Shown piece after piece: positions 5,445 to 12,697 of a stretch of DNA of 17,387 nucleotides. The position numbers and the translations under genes are program-made. The stretch lies in the NCBI GenBank assembly GCA_031265015.1, contig JAISDG010000141.1, forward strand, positions 1 through 17,387, written 5' to 3'. Positions within the stretch are counted from its first letter, which is position 1. Each line of letters begins with the position of its first letter. The stretch comes from Spirochaetaceae bacterium. GTDB lineage: Bacteria > Spirochaetota > Spirochaetia > Treponematales > Breznakiellaceae. The notes under the pieces are model-generated. The model did not search any database. It saw nothing but the letters and a program-made list of their open reading frames with translations, and was not told the origin of the DNA.

Positions 5445-7457
5445 ATGTCCGACATTTATATTCCCGGGGTTAAAAGCCGGTTTAATACAGATACGCTCAT
5501 CGAAGACCTGATGAAGGTCGAACGGATACCCAAGGATCGCGCCGAGAAACAGATTGAAACCCTCCAGACCGAAAAGGGGTACTGGCAGGAAATCGGCCGC
5601 AGGGTCGGCTCCCTGCGGGAAAGCGCCAGATCCCTCTATTCGTTCCAGAATCCTTTCAGCGAGCGGATTGCGCGGTCTTCCGACGACTCGGTGCTTACCG
5701 CTACCGCTACCAGGCAGGCGGTGGAACAGGAACGGAGTTTTTCCGTTAGGCAGATCGCCAGGGCGGACCGTTTTCTTTCAAATCCGCTGGACACCTCGTT
5801 TCGGGTACCCGAAGGAAACTACGGCTTTAAAATCGGCGGCGACGAAATAAGCTTTAACTACCGGGGCGGAACCCTCAAAGATTTTACCGAAGTTCTCTCC
5901 CGCCGGGGCCGGGGTAAAATCCAGGCAAGCATTGTTTCCGTTGAAAAAGGCACCCAGTCACTGTTGGTAGAATCCCTGGTAACCGGCGCCGAAAACCGCC
6001 TGTCCTTTTCCGGCGCGGCGGAAGGCCTGGCCCGTTCCCTGGGGTTGGGCGAATCCGCCGAAGAGAGCGGCGATCCCCCGCTGCCCGCCAAAGCGGCCGT
6101 GCTCGAAGCCTCCCGGACCGTTCCGGCGGAAAATACGGCCACCATTGCCTTTCCCGAAGACGCCCGGAACCTGAGCGCCCACGGAGGCATGATCTTGAGC
6201 TTTGAAACTTCCACAAAGATCACTCCCCAGGACAATACCGTTCCCCTCCCCCCTCCCGGACCTTCGATTCCAAAACCAGGATCGGTAAGTTATGGCGGCA
6301 TTACCGTCGAAAACGACGTTTCGTCGGTTCCCCTGCCGGAATGGGAGGCTCCTCCCCCGCCCCGGCGGGTGGATGATTTGGCCATGCTTTCCCTTCGGTT
6401 TACCGACGATTCCTCCGCGGCCCTTCCCCTGGTCGGGGATTCCTCCGCTTTTGTTCCCAGTAAAATCAACCTGGACGAGCTTACGGGAGGAAAAACCATC
6501 GCGTCCATGGAAGTGGTCAATAACAATACCAACCGGGATCTTTCTATCCGGAACATAACGGTTATAAATCCCGTTCCGCCCCCGGCTTTTAAACCGGGGA
6601 ACGCCGTCTCCACCGCCCAGGATGCGATCATCGACATGGAGGGCATTGAAATCAAGCGGCCCTCCAACGAGATAAGCGATCTTATTCCCGGCGTAACGGT
6701 AATTGCCAGGGCCCCTTCCGACAGGCCCGTAACTCTGAACGTGGAGCCGGACCGGGAGGCGGTCAAGGACGCCATTATTTCCATGGTGGGTAACTATAAC
6801 CGGCTGATGGCGGAACTAAATGTCACCACCAGGGCCGATGAACGGGTTGTTCAGGAGCTCTCGTACCTGAGCCCCGAGGAACAGGCGGATCTGCGGAAGC
6901 GGCTGGGTGTTTTTTCCGGCGACTCCATGCTGAACCAGTTTAAAAACGGCCTTCAGCAGGCTGTCTCCGGCGCTTACCCTACCCAGGCCGAAAGGGATCT
7001 TGCCATGCTCGCCCAAATCGGTATCGGTACCGATGTCCGGCGCTCGGGAGCGACCACGGGCTACGATCCCTCCCGGCTCCGGGGGTATCTGGAAATCGAC
7101 GAAAAAGTTCTTGACGCGGCTTTACAGAAGGATCTTTCCGCCATACAGCAGCTTTTTGGCTACGATACCGACGGCGATCTTATTGTTGATTCCGGCATAG
7201 CCCACGCTTTGGAGGGCCTTTCCAAGCCCTACGTGGAAACCGGGGGCATCGTTTCCCTTAAAACCGGAACCATCGATTCCAAAATCAACCAGGAACAGCG
7301 CCGCGTTGCCACCCTGGACAGGCAGCTGGAAGCCAAGGAAGAATCCCTCAAACGTCAGTACGGCAGGATGGAAAGCGCCTACAGCCGCATGGAAGCCATG
7401 GGAACCTCCCTTGATAATTTTAGCAGACAGGCCGATTCAATCAATAACCGCCGGTAA
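5445..7457 (+). CDS. fliD: Flagellar filament cap protein FliD (HAP2)
   Basis: This 670-aa protein caps the growing filament and promotes flagellin folding at its tip. The N-terminal FliD_N region is plain (MSDIYIPGVKSRFNTDTLIEDLMKVE through SVRQIARADRFLSN, residues 1-110). The FliD_C region includes SMLNQFKNGLQQAVSG, IGIGTDVRRSG and a C-terminal heptad-rich coiled coil (RQLEAKEESLKRQYGRMESAYSRMEAM). It is longer than enterobacterial FliD (about 470 aa) because of a large middle segment, which contains proline clusters at 267-278, 303-306 and 376-384. An EF-hand-like DTDGDLIVD is at 574-582. A strong GGAGGGAGGG Shine-Dalgarno precedes the ATG. flaG lies 42 nt upstream and the next gene 23 nt downstream. 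Confidence 0.95.
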   Translation: MSDIYIPGVKSRFNTDTLIEDLMKVERIPKDRAEKQIETLQTEKGYWQEIGRRVGSLRESARSLYSFQNPFSERIARSSDDSVLTATATRQAVEQERSFSVRQIARADRFLSNPLDTSFRVPEGNYGFKIGGDEISFNYRGGTLKDFTEVLSRRGRGKIQASIVSVEKGTQSLLVESLVTGAENRLSFSGAAEGLARSLGLGESAEESGDPPLPAKAAVLEASRTVPAENTATIAFPEDARNLSAHGGMILSFETSTKITPQDNTVPLPPPGPSIPKPGSVSYGGITVENDVSSVPLPEWEAPPPPRRVDDLAMLSLRFTDDSSAALPLVGDSSAFVPSKINLDELTGGKTIASMEVVNNNTNRDLSIRNITVINPVPPPAFKPGNAVSTAQDAIIDMEGIEIKRPSNEISDLIPGVTVIARAPSDRPVTLNVEPDREAVKDAIISMVGNYNRLMAELNVTTRADERVVQELSYLSPEEQADLRKRLGVFSGDSMLNQFKNGLQQAVSGAYPTQAERDLAMLAQIGIGTDVRRSGATTGYDPSRLRGYLEIDEKVLDAALQKDLSAIQQLFGYDTDGDLIVDSGIAHALEGLSKPYVETGGIVSLKTGTIDSKINQEQRRVATLDRQLEAKEESLKRQYGRMESAYSRMEAMGTSLDNFSRQADSINNRR

Positions 7458-7480
7458 GGAGAACGCCTAAAGGTACATTC

Positions 7481-8341
7481 ATGGAAATAAGCATAAACGG
7501 CAAAAGAGCGGACATTACCCTGGAATCGGAAAAAAAAGCGGGCGAGGTGCTGAAAGGCATTGACGCATGGCTTGAGGGAACGGGACTGTACATCAGCGGC
7601 CTTGAAGTGGACGGCGCCGTATACGGCGCTCTCTCCATGGAAAAAGCCTTTGAGCTTCCCCTGGAGAAGATTTCCCGCATCGATATAAAAACCTCAAGCT
7701 GGGCCGAATTAATGCTGGAAGCTCTGGTAGGGCTCAGGCAGGATTTCGGCTATTTTGAAACCCAGGACGCGGAAGAGCGGCGGGAATGCCGGGGACGCTG
7801 GGAAAATTCCCCCTCCGCCCTGTTCCTTAAAAAAAACGCCCCCGAACTTCATACCATGGTGCTGCAAACCCTGGAGGAAAGTTTTCCCGTTTCCGCCGCC
7901 CTTTCGGTTGTTGCCGAACGGATCCGGGAAATCGAAAATCCCCGGCAGGAAATCGGCGGCGCGCAGCTCCTTATCGAAGAAACAGCGGGAAGGCTTCTGG
8001 ATTTTCCCCTGGATATACAAACCGGAAAAGACGCCCGGGCCGCCGAAACCATTTCTCTTTTTTCCGGCCTGGTGGAAAAAATATACCGCCTTATCTTTCT
8101 GTTCAGGCACTTCGGAACCGATATTGAATCCATAACGGTTCCTTCTGCGGAAGGCTCCGGCACGGTAAGCCTAAAAGAGTACATCGAAGAATTTAGCGCG
8201 GCCCTTAAAGAATTAACCGCCGCCTACGAAAACAAGGACACGGTCTTTGTGGGAGATCTGGCGGAATATGAACTTTCCCCCCGGCTTCTCTGCCTGGGGA
8301 AAGCCCTGTGCGGCATTCAACCGGAGGAAAAACAAGCGTGA
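7481..8341 (+). CDS. Unrecognised 286-aa protein of the flagellar/c-di-GMP unit
   Basis: I do not recognise the family. The N-terminal ~70 residues (MEISINGKRADITLESEK, then VLKGIDAWLEGTGLYISGLEVDG) alternate strand and helix like a small beta-grasp fold. The rest is mostly helical and acidic, ending with LFSGLVEKIYRLIFLFRHFG and AAYENKDTVFVGDLAEYELSPRLLCLGKAL, a helical bundle pattern reminiscent of small flagellar chaperones. That resemblance is only an impression. There is no signal peptide and no clear membrane segment, so it is probably cytoplasmic. It occupies the position where fliS often follows fliD in other bacteria. AAAGG (7469-7473) precedes the ATG. Its stop overlaps the start of the PilZ gene (GTGA), implying translational coupling to that protein. 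Confidence 0.85.
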   Translation: MEISINGKRADITLESEKKAGEVLKGIDAWLEGTGLYISGLEVDGAVYGALSMEKAFELPLEKISRIDIKTSSWAELMLEALVGLRQDFGYFETQDAEERRECRGRWENSPSALFLKKNAPELHTMVLQTLEESFPVSAALSVVAERIREIENPRQEIGGAQLLIEETAGRLLDFPLDIQTGKDARAAETISLFSGLVEKIYRLIFLFRHFGTDIESITVPSAEGSGTVSLKEYIEEFSAALKELTAAYENKDTVFVGDLAEYELSPRLLCLGKALCGIQPEEKQA

Positions 8342-9441
8342 ACCTGTTTTTGCTTCAGGATAATATCCAGTACTTTAAGGAAGACGATCCCATCGCGGGA
8401 ACCATACTGCTGGTGGGCCTGGGGGCCATTCTTCTTATCATTTTTGTATCAAGCCTGATAAAAAACGGCATCAACCCCGGCAAGGGTATCAGCAAAAGTT
8501 CCGGCAGTACCTCCCGGCTTTCCCCTTTTGCCCTGCACCGTATAAGCAAAACCTACGGATTTAACCGGGATCAGGCCAAAGTCCTTGAATATGTATTTAG
8601 GAACGGCGGCGTTGCCGATCCTGAACGGGTGGCGGCAAATCCGCAGGTTCTGGACAAACACTTTAAACGGGCCTTTAAGCAGATCGAAAACAGCGCCGGT
8701 TCCGACGAGGAAGCCCAGCAAAGGCAGGCCATGCTTTTTGCGGTCCGTAATATCATGGAGGTATACCACAATACCAGTCCGGAAACTCCTTCCAGCCAGC
8801 AGATATCCGCCAATATGGCCGCGGTACTGACGGTAAACCAGGAATCCTACCCGGTCAAGGTAATCAGTTCCAAGGGCGAAAGCGTACTGGTCGACTGCCC
8901 CCGTAACGCTTTGGGTACCCTTATCAGGTTCCCCAAGGGTACCAGGGTAAATCTGGCGTTCTTTACCAAAACAAGCAAGGGCTTTTCCTTTGACAGCCAG
9001 GTTCTGGGCATATCCGATACTTCTTTCGGCCCCGCCCTGCAGCTTTCCCACGCCGGCAGGGCAAAATCTATGACCCAGCGCCGGTTCCGCAGAAGACAGG
9101 CCGCCCTTTCCTGCGATTATTACCTGGTCAGGATTGAAGATTTAAAAAACAAGAAACCCCCAAAAATGGTGGTGGATCCCCGGCGCATGAGCGGCAGTCT
9201 TACCGACGTTTCCATCGGGGGCTGCGCCATCAAAACCCAAAGTTCCGTTCCCGCCGGATCGCGGCTGAAAATAGAATTTGACTATTCCCATAGCACCCTT
9301 CCTATTGCGGTCCTGGGCCAGGTTTTAAGGATAAACAGAAGCGGTATTACCAACACCATTATGCATATCAAATTCCTTAAGGTGCCCCGCAAATCCATGA
9401 ACGCCATCAACGCCCTGGTCTTTGAGTATGGCAACGATTGA
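8338..9441 (+). CDS. Membrane-anchored PilZ-domain c-di-GMP receptor
   Basis: This 367-aa protein has an N-terminal hydrophobic helix (about residues 19-41, IAGTILLVGLGAILLIIFVSSLI). A cytoplasmic helical region follows, then a YcgR-like beta domain (about 160-240) and a PilZ domain. The c-di-GMP binding residues are intact: the arginine cluster RRFRRR (248-253) and DVSIGG (D290, S292, G295). The start is a GTG at 8338 overlapping the previous stop (GTGA), with GGAGG at 8323-8327; an in-frame start at 8308 lies inside the preceding gene and has no comparable site. Treponemes have a PilZ protein that affects motility, and this arrangement fits that role: a receptor linking c-di-GMP to the flagellar motor or cell envelope. 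The same transcription unit encodes an HD-GYP phosphodiesterase. Confidence 0.88.
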   Translation: MNLFLLQDNIQYFKEDDPIAGTILLVGLGAILLIIFVSSLIKNGINPGKGISKSSGSTSRLSPFALHRISKTYGFNRDQAKVLEYVFRNGGVADPERVAANPQVLDKHFKRAFKQIENSAGSDEEAQQRQAMLFAVRNIMEVYHNTSPETPSSQQISANMAAVLTVNQESYPVKVISSKGESVLVDCPRNALGTLIRFPKGTRVNLAFFTKTSKGFSFDSQVLGISDTSFGPALQLSHAGRAKSMTQRRFRRRQAALSCDYYLVRIEDLKNKKPPKMVVDPRRMSGSLTDVSIGGCAIKTQSSVPAGSRLKIEFDYSHSTLPIAVLGQVLRINRSGITNTIMHIKFLKVPRKSMNAINALVFEYGND

Positions 9442-9482
9442 TCTATCCGGTTTTTACAATTAGGATACAAGTAGGGTATATC

Positions 9483-9746
9483 ATGAAAATAACGGCGATG
9501 AGAGAATTAATCCGCAAAGATGTCCCTATCTATTACCGGCGTATTTTTTCCGGTATTCTGGTCATTGATATGGTAAACAAAACCGTTGAAAGCCGCATTG
9601 ATTTTACCATAGAAACCAAGCCCACGGGACTGAACGAAATCATCATCAATAATCTGCAAGCCGTGGATTATCCCCTGCTCCCCTTGCGAAAAGAAATTAA
9701 AAAATACATTTCTGTTCTGGATGAAACGGGTGGATTACCCGGCTGA
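9483..9746 (+). CDS. Unrecognised 87-aa protein between pilZ and tsaE
   Basis: This small protein starts MKITAMRELIRKDVPIYYR and includes FSGILVIDMVNKTVESRIDF, then FTIETKPTGLNEIIINNL and DYPLLPLRKEIKKYISVLD. I do not recognise a named domain. The strand-rich middle and the conserved-looking DYPLLPL motif suggest a folded protein, not a spurious frame. The ATG at 9483 is preferred (AGTAGGG upstream); the frame could begin at a TTG at 9438, which overlaps the pilZ end. Its 3' end overlaps tsaE by 26 bp in another frame, so the two are probably translationally coupled. No signal peptide or membrane segment is visible. Confidence 0.75.
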   Translation: MKITAMRELIRKDVPIYYRRIFSGILVIDMVNKTVESRIDFTIETKPTGLNEIIINNLQAVDYPLLPLRKEIKKYISVLDETGGLPG

Positions 9747-10155
9747 CCGTATCAGCTCCTCTCCGGAAGAAACTCTTGCCCTGGGGGAAGAATTTGGAAA
9801 GCAGCTTCAGCCTGGCAGCGTGGTAGCCCTTGCGGGACCCCTCGGCGCGGGAAAAACGGTATTTACCCGGGGGATTGCCCTGGCCCTGGGAGTTGAGGAA
9901 GAAATAACCAGCCCCACCTATATCATTATCGGCGAATACGAGGGCCGAATCCCCCTGTACCACATGGACGCTTACCGCCTGGCCGGGGACGATGATTTCC
10001 GCCTGGCGGGGGCGGAAGAGTATCTTTACGGAGAGGGAGTCTGCGTTATCGAATGGCCGGAGCGGCTTACCCTGCTTCCCGGCCATGCCATACGGCTGGC
10101 CATAACCATCCAGGACGACGGAAAGCGCCGTTTTCACCGGGAAGGGGATTCTTGA
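9721..10155 (+). CDS. tsaE: TsaE, ATPase of t6A tRNA modification
   Basis: This 144-aa cytoplasmic P-loop protein works with TsaB and TsaD to transfer threonylcarbamoyl to A37 of ANN-decoding tRNAs. Visible motifs are Walker A GPLGAGKT (residues 39-46), TSPTY (63-67), HMDAYRL (81-87) and VIEWPERL (109-116), all typical of TsaE (YjeE). The length is normal for the family (about 140-160). The ATG at 9721 lies within the end of the preceding small gene. The tsaE stop overlaps the TTG start of tsaB (TTGA, 10152-10155). tsaD is not in the window. The pairing with tsaB in a flagellar unit is odd functionally, but the genes are in clean operon spacing. Confidence 0.95.
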   Translation: MKRVDYPADRISSSPEETLALGEEFGKQLQPGSVVALAGPLGAGKTVFTRGIALALGVEEEITSPTYIIIGEYEGRIPLYHMDAYRLAGDDDFRLAGAEEYLYGEGVCVIEWPERLTLLPGHAIRLAITIQDDGKRRFHREGDS

Positions 10156-10859
10156 CCCTTCCGCCGGGGCCGGCGATTATCGGCTTTGACACCGCAACCG
10201 GCGTTCTGGCCATGGGCCTTGCCGTGACGGATCCGGCCATTCCCGGTTCCGCGGGCAAACGGTACTATCTTGAAATAGACGGCGGCCAAAAACATTCCGG
10301 GCTTGTCATGGAGGCCGCCGATACCCTGACGGCCCTGGCGGGCCTGAAGAAAGAAGCCCTTACCGCGGCCGCGTGCATGGAAGGACCCGGTTCCTTTACG
10401 GGCCTGCGCATCGGCTTTGCGGCGGCCAAGGGGATTGCCCTGGCCCTGCATATCCCCGTCATACCGGTGCCCACCCTGGACTGTATGGCTGCCCCCTTTT
10501 CTTTCTGGCCCGGTATTGTTGTTCCTTCGATTGACGCCAGGAAAAACGCCTTCTTTACCGCTCTCTACCACGGGGGGAAAAGGATAAGCCCCTGCATGGA
10601 CTGTACCCCGGAGGAACTGATAGGGGCCGTCGGGAGCCATGGGGAACAAAACCGGGACGGCCTGCTCTTAACCGGCCCCGGAACGCCGCTTTTATATTCC
10701 GCCCTGGCGGCGGTTTTTCCAAAGCTCCGCGCGGATCCCTCCTGCCGCCGTTCCCGTATTGCCGAATTGTTGAATCTTGCCGGAAATATGGATATACTGG
10801 ATCACGTTAATTCCGGTCCCGTATATATACGCAAAAGCGACGCGGAGTTAAACGGATGA
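10152..10859 (+). CDS. tsaB: TsaB, t6A tRNA-modification scaffold
   Basis: This 235-aa ASKHA-fold protein (YeaZ) is the partner and activator of TsaD. It has IIGFDTATG near the N-terminus (residues 9-17), the hallmark GPGSFTGLRIG (78-88) and AAAKGIALAL. The frame is open upstream to 10053, but that extension translates tsaE sequence out of frame. The TTG at 10152 overlaps the tsaE stop and has GAAGGGG just upstream (10141-10147), giving a normal family length. The C-terminal half has DARKNAFFTALYHGG, as in other TsaB proteins. The downstream HD-GYP gene starts 3 nt after the stop. Confidence 0.93.
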   Translation: MTLPPGPAIIGFDTATGVLAMGLAVTDPAIPGSAGKRYYLEIDGGQKHSGLVMEAADTLTALAGLKKEALTAAACMEGPGSFTGLRIGFAAAKGIALALHIPVIPVPTLDCMAAPFSFWPGIVVPSIDARKNAFFTALYHGGKRISPCMDCTPEELIGAVGSHGEQNRDGLLLTGPGTPLLYSALAAVFPKLRADPSCRRSRIAELLNLAGNMDILDHVNSGPVYIRKSDAELNG

Positions 10860-10862
10860 CGC

Positions 10863-11951
10863 ATGGGAAAACCGGAAACGCCGGCAGGGCAAATGATCGA
10901 AGAACTTGACGATCTTGAAGAACTGCCGGAGATAAACAGTGAAAGCTCCCCCGCCAGTGATGATTCCCGGGATTTTTCCCCTTTCCTGACGGAATTCAAT
11001 CCCCATAAAAACAGCATTTTCCCCGTTTTGTTTATTGACAAAAAATTAAAAATTCTTTTTTCCAACGAAGCCTGCCACCGCCTGCTGACGGGCTTTAACA
11101 GCCTGGCCGGCCAGTATCTAACGGATGTGTTCGGAAAATTTTTTGACCTGGAAGATATCCGGCATATCCGGGAAACAACCCTTACGGGCGCCGGCGGTTA
11201 TTCCTGGAAAGGAGAGGTCAGGATTAAGTCCCGGGAAATGTCAACCCTCCAAACAAAGATTTATATTTTCCCCCTGGACGTTTCGTCAAAGGCGCCGGAA
11301 ATTTTTATCGCCCTGTTTGACGACGTTACCGAAGAAAACCGCAGCCTGCTTCGTAGCGTCTTTATGAGCCTTTTGGAAGCGTCAAAACTGAAAGACAACG
11401 ATACGGGCCAGCATATTTCCAGGGTTAATTTTTATTCCAAACGGCTTGCCAAAGAGCTGTTTAACAAAAAAGGCTACGAGCGGGTAGACGCCGATTTTAT
11501 CGACAATATCGGATTTCTTGCGTCCATGCATGACGTGGGTAAAATCGGCACCCCCGATGATGTCCTTAACAAGGAAGGTCCCCTTTCCGACTGGGAATGG
11601 ACGGTAATGCAGGAACATACCAAAAACGGCGCTTTTATCCTGTCAACCTATCCCAATCCCATGGCAAAGGAAATAGCCCTGTCCCACCACGAACAGTGGA
11701 ACGGATCGGGGTATCCCTTCAAACTGGAGGGGGAAATGATACCCCTGGCGGCCCGGATCGTTTCCATCGCCGATGTGTATGACGCGCTGCGGATGCGGCG
11801 CAGCTACAAGCCCGCGATAGAGCATAAAATAACCGTGGAAAAGATGATGGAATCCGGGAATACCCAGTTTGATCCGGCGTTAATCGAAGTATTTTATAAT
11901 ATCCACGAAGATTTCAAAGAGTACTATGAAAATAACAAAGACAAGGATTAA
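10863..11951 (+). CDS. PAS-HD-GYP cyclic-di-GMP phosphodiesterase
   Basis: This 362-aa cytoplasmic protein has an acidic N-terminal tail (1-50), a PAS-like sensor domain (about 53-158, from FPVLFIDKKLKILFSNEAC to FDDVTEEN) and an HD-GYP domain (about 165-355). Metal and catalytic motifs are intact: H184 in DTGQHISRV, HD at 223-224 in HDVGKIGTPD, and HHEQWNGSGYP (275-285), where the GYP is present and the usual Asp after Trp is Asn. It should hydrolyse c-di-GMP, opposing the ligand of the PilZ protein encoded upstream. It has no receiver domain and no membrane segment, so any signal is presumably sensed by the PAS domain. The ATG is 3 nt after tsaB with only a weak Shine-Dalgarno, suggesting coupling. 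Its last 4 bp overlap the end of csrA on the other strand. Confidence 0.92.
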   Translation: MGKPETPAGQMIEELDDLEELPEINSESSPASDDSRDFSPFLTEFNPHKNSIFPVLFIDKKLKILFSNEACHRLLTGFNSLAGQYLTDVFGKFFDLEDIRHIRETTLTGAGGYSWKGEVRIKSREMSTLQTKIYIFPLDVSSKAPEIFIALFDDVTEENRSLLRSVFMSLLEASKLKDNDTGQHISRVNFYSKRLAKELFNKKGYERVDADFIDNIGFLASMHDVGKIGTPDDVLNKEGPLSDWEWTVMQEHTKNGAFILSTYPNPMAKEIALSHHEQWNGSGYPFKLEGEMIPLAARIVSIADVYDALRMRRSYKPAIEHKITVEKMMESGNTQFDPALIEVFYNIHEDFKEYYENNKDKD

Positions 11952-12181
11952 AGCGCTTCCCTCGTGGCGCCGAATTCGAATTCAGGAAACACCGGCGAAG
12001 ATTCCGCGGCCGCTTTATTTTCCGCTTTGATGGCGTCAAACACTTCCTGTCTGAATACCTTTACTGTTTTGGGGGCGTCTACTCCAATGCGCACTTGATC
12101 TCCCCGTATTTCAATAATCGAAACGGAAATATCATCGCCTATCATTATCCGTTCGTTGATCTTCCTTGAGAGTATAAGCAT
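11948..12181 (-). CDS. csrA: CsrA, post-transcriptional regulator
   Basis: This 77-aa RNA-binding dimer recognises GGA motifs, classically in hairpin loops and Shine-Dalgarno sites. MLILSRKINERIMIGDDI is a textbook start. RNA-contact residues are present: L4 and R6 in strand 1, V40, V42 and R44 in KTVKVFRQEV. Asn55 (in AIKAEN) corresponds to the residue needed for FliW antagonism in Bacillus subtilis CsrA, consistent with FliW control here. A C-terminal tail (AAAESSPVFPEFEFGATREAL) makes it slightly longer than the usual 61-75 aa. Its ATG shares one base with the fliW stop (TAATG), so the two are translationally coupled. Likely local targets are the two flaB leaders at 2818-2855 and 3955-3993. 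Confidence 0.97.
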   Translation of the reverse strand: MLILSRKINERIMIGDDISVSIIEIRGDQVRIGVDAPKTVKVFRQEVFDAIKAENKAAAESSPVFPEFEFGATREAL

Positions 12182-12633
12182 TATTTAACCGTCCTTTCGC
12201 TCCCGCTTTGCTTCAGCTCTTCCAGAATGTCATGTTTGGTTTTCCACCGGGGATCGGTCAGAATGCCCTGTTTGCCGATCCGGGTATCCCGGTTAATGAT
12301 AAGCGGTCCCTGAAGATTGGCCGTCATGGGCCCCGAAGGCGAAATGGTAACAATGGAAAAGATAAGGGCCTTGTCGGGGCTGGAAATGCCGATGTCCTTG
12401 ACCATGTCGTCGTCAATATCCAGTTCATAATCGGGCCTGAACAAAAAGGGATTAATAATAATAAAAGCGATATGTTCCGCTTCCAGGGACTGAAGCCAGT
12501 AAAAGGGCTGGCGTTCGGCGTCTATCAGGATATAGTCCTTGACGGATTCAAACCCAAAAAGGCCAAAGGGAAAGGTAACCCTCTGCCGTTCATCTACCTC
12601 AATGGACCCGTATGCCTTGGTAAGAACCTTCAT
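12181..12633 (-). CDS. fliW: FliW, CsrA antagonist and flagellar assembly factor
   Basis: This 150-aa cytoplasmic protein has FliW features: GSIEVDERQRVTFPFGLFGFESVKDYILID, then PFYWLQSLEAEHIAFIIINPF, DYELDIDDD, FSIVTIS and MTANLQGPLIIN. In the established partner-switch model, FliW binds either flagellin or CsrA. When flagellin is exported, FliW is freed and relieves CsrA repression of flagellin translation. The ATG (12631-12633 on the minus strand) is preceded by GAGGAG. The Shine-Dalgarno itself contains GGA, so some CsrA feedback is conceivable. flgL ends 64 bp upstream and csrA begins on the fliW stop codon. Confidence 0.96.
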   Translation of the reverse strand: MKVLTKAYGSIEVDERQRVTFPFGLFGFESVKDYILIDAERQPFYWLQSLEAEHIAFIIINPFLFRPDYELDIDDDMVKDIGISSPDKALIFSIVTISPSGPMTANLQGPLIINRDTRIGKQGILTDPRWKTKHDILEELKQSGSERTVK

Positions 12634-12697
12634 ACCGTACTCCTCAAATTGATATACCGCCTTTGGACATATTTTGCCGCCTTAAAGACGCGCTCCG

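Noticed and set aside
10053..10151. 33-residue N-terminal extension of TsaB inside tsaE
   Set aside because: It translates tsaE sequence in another frame. The TTG at 10152 overlapping the tsaE stop gives the usual TsaB start and length.
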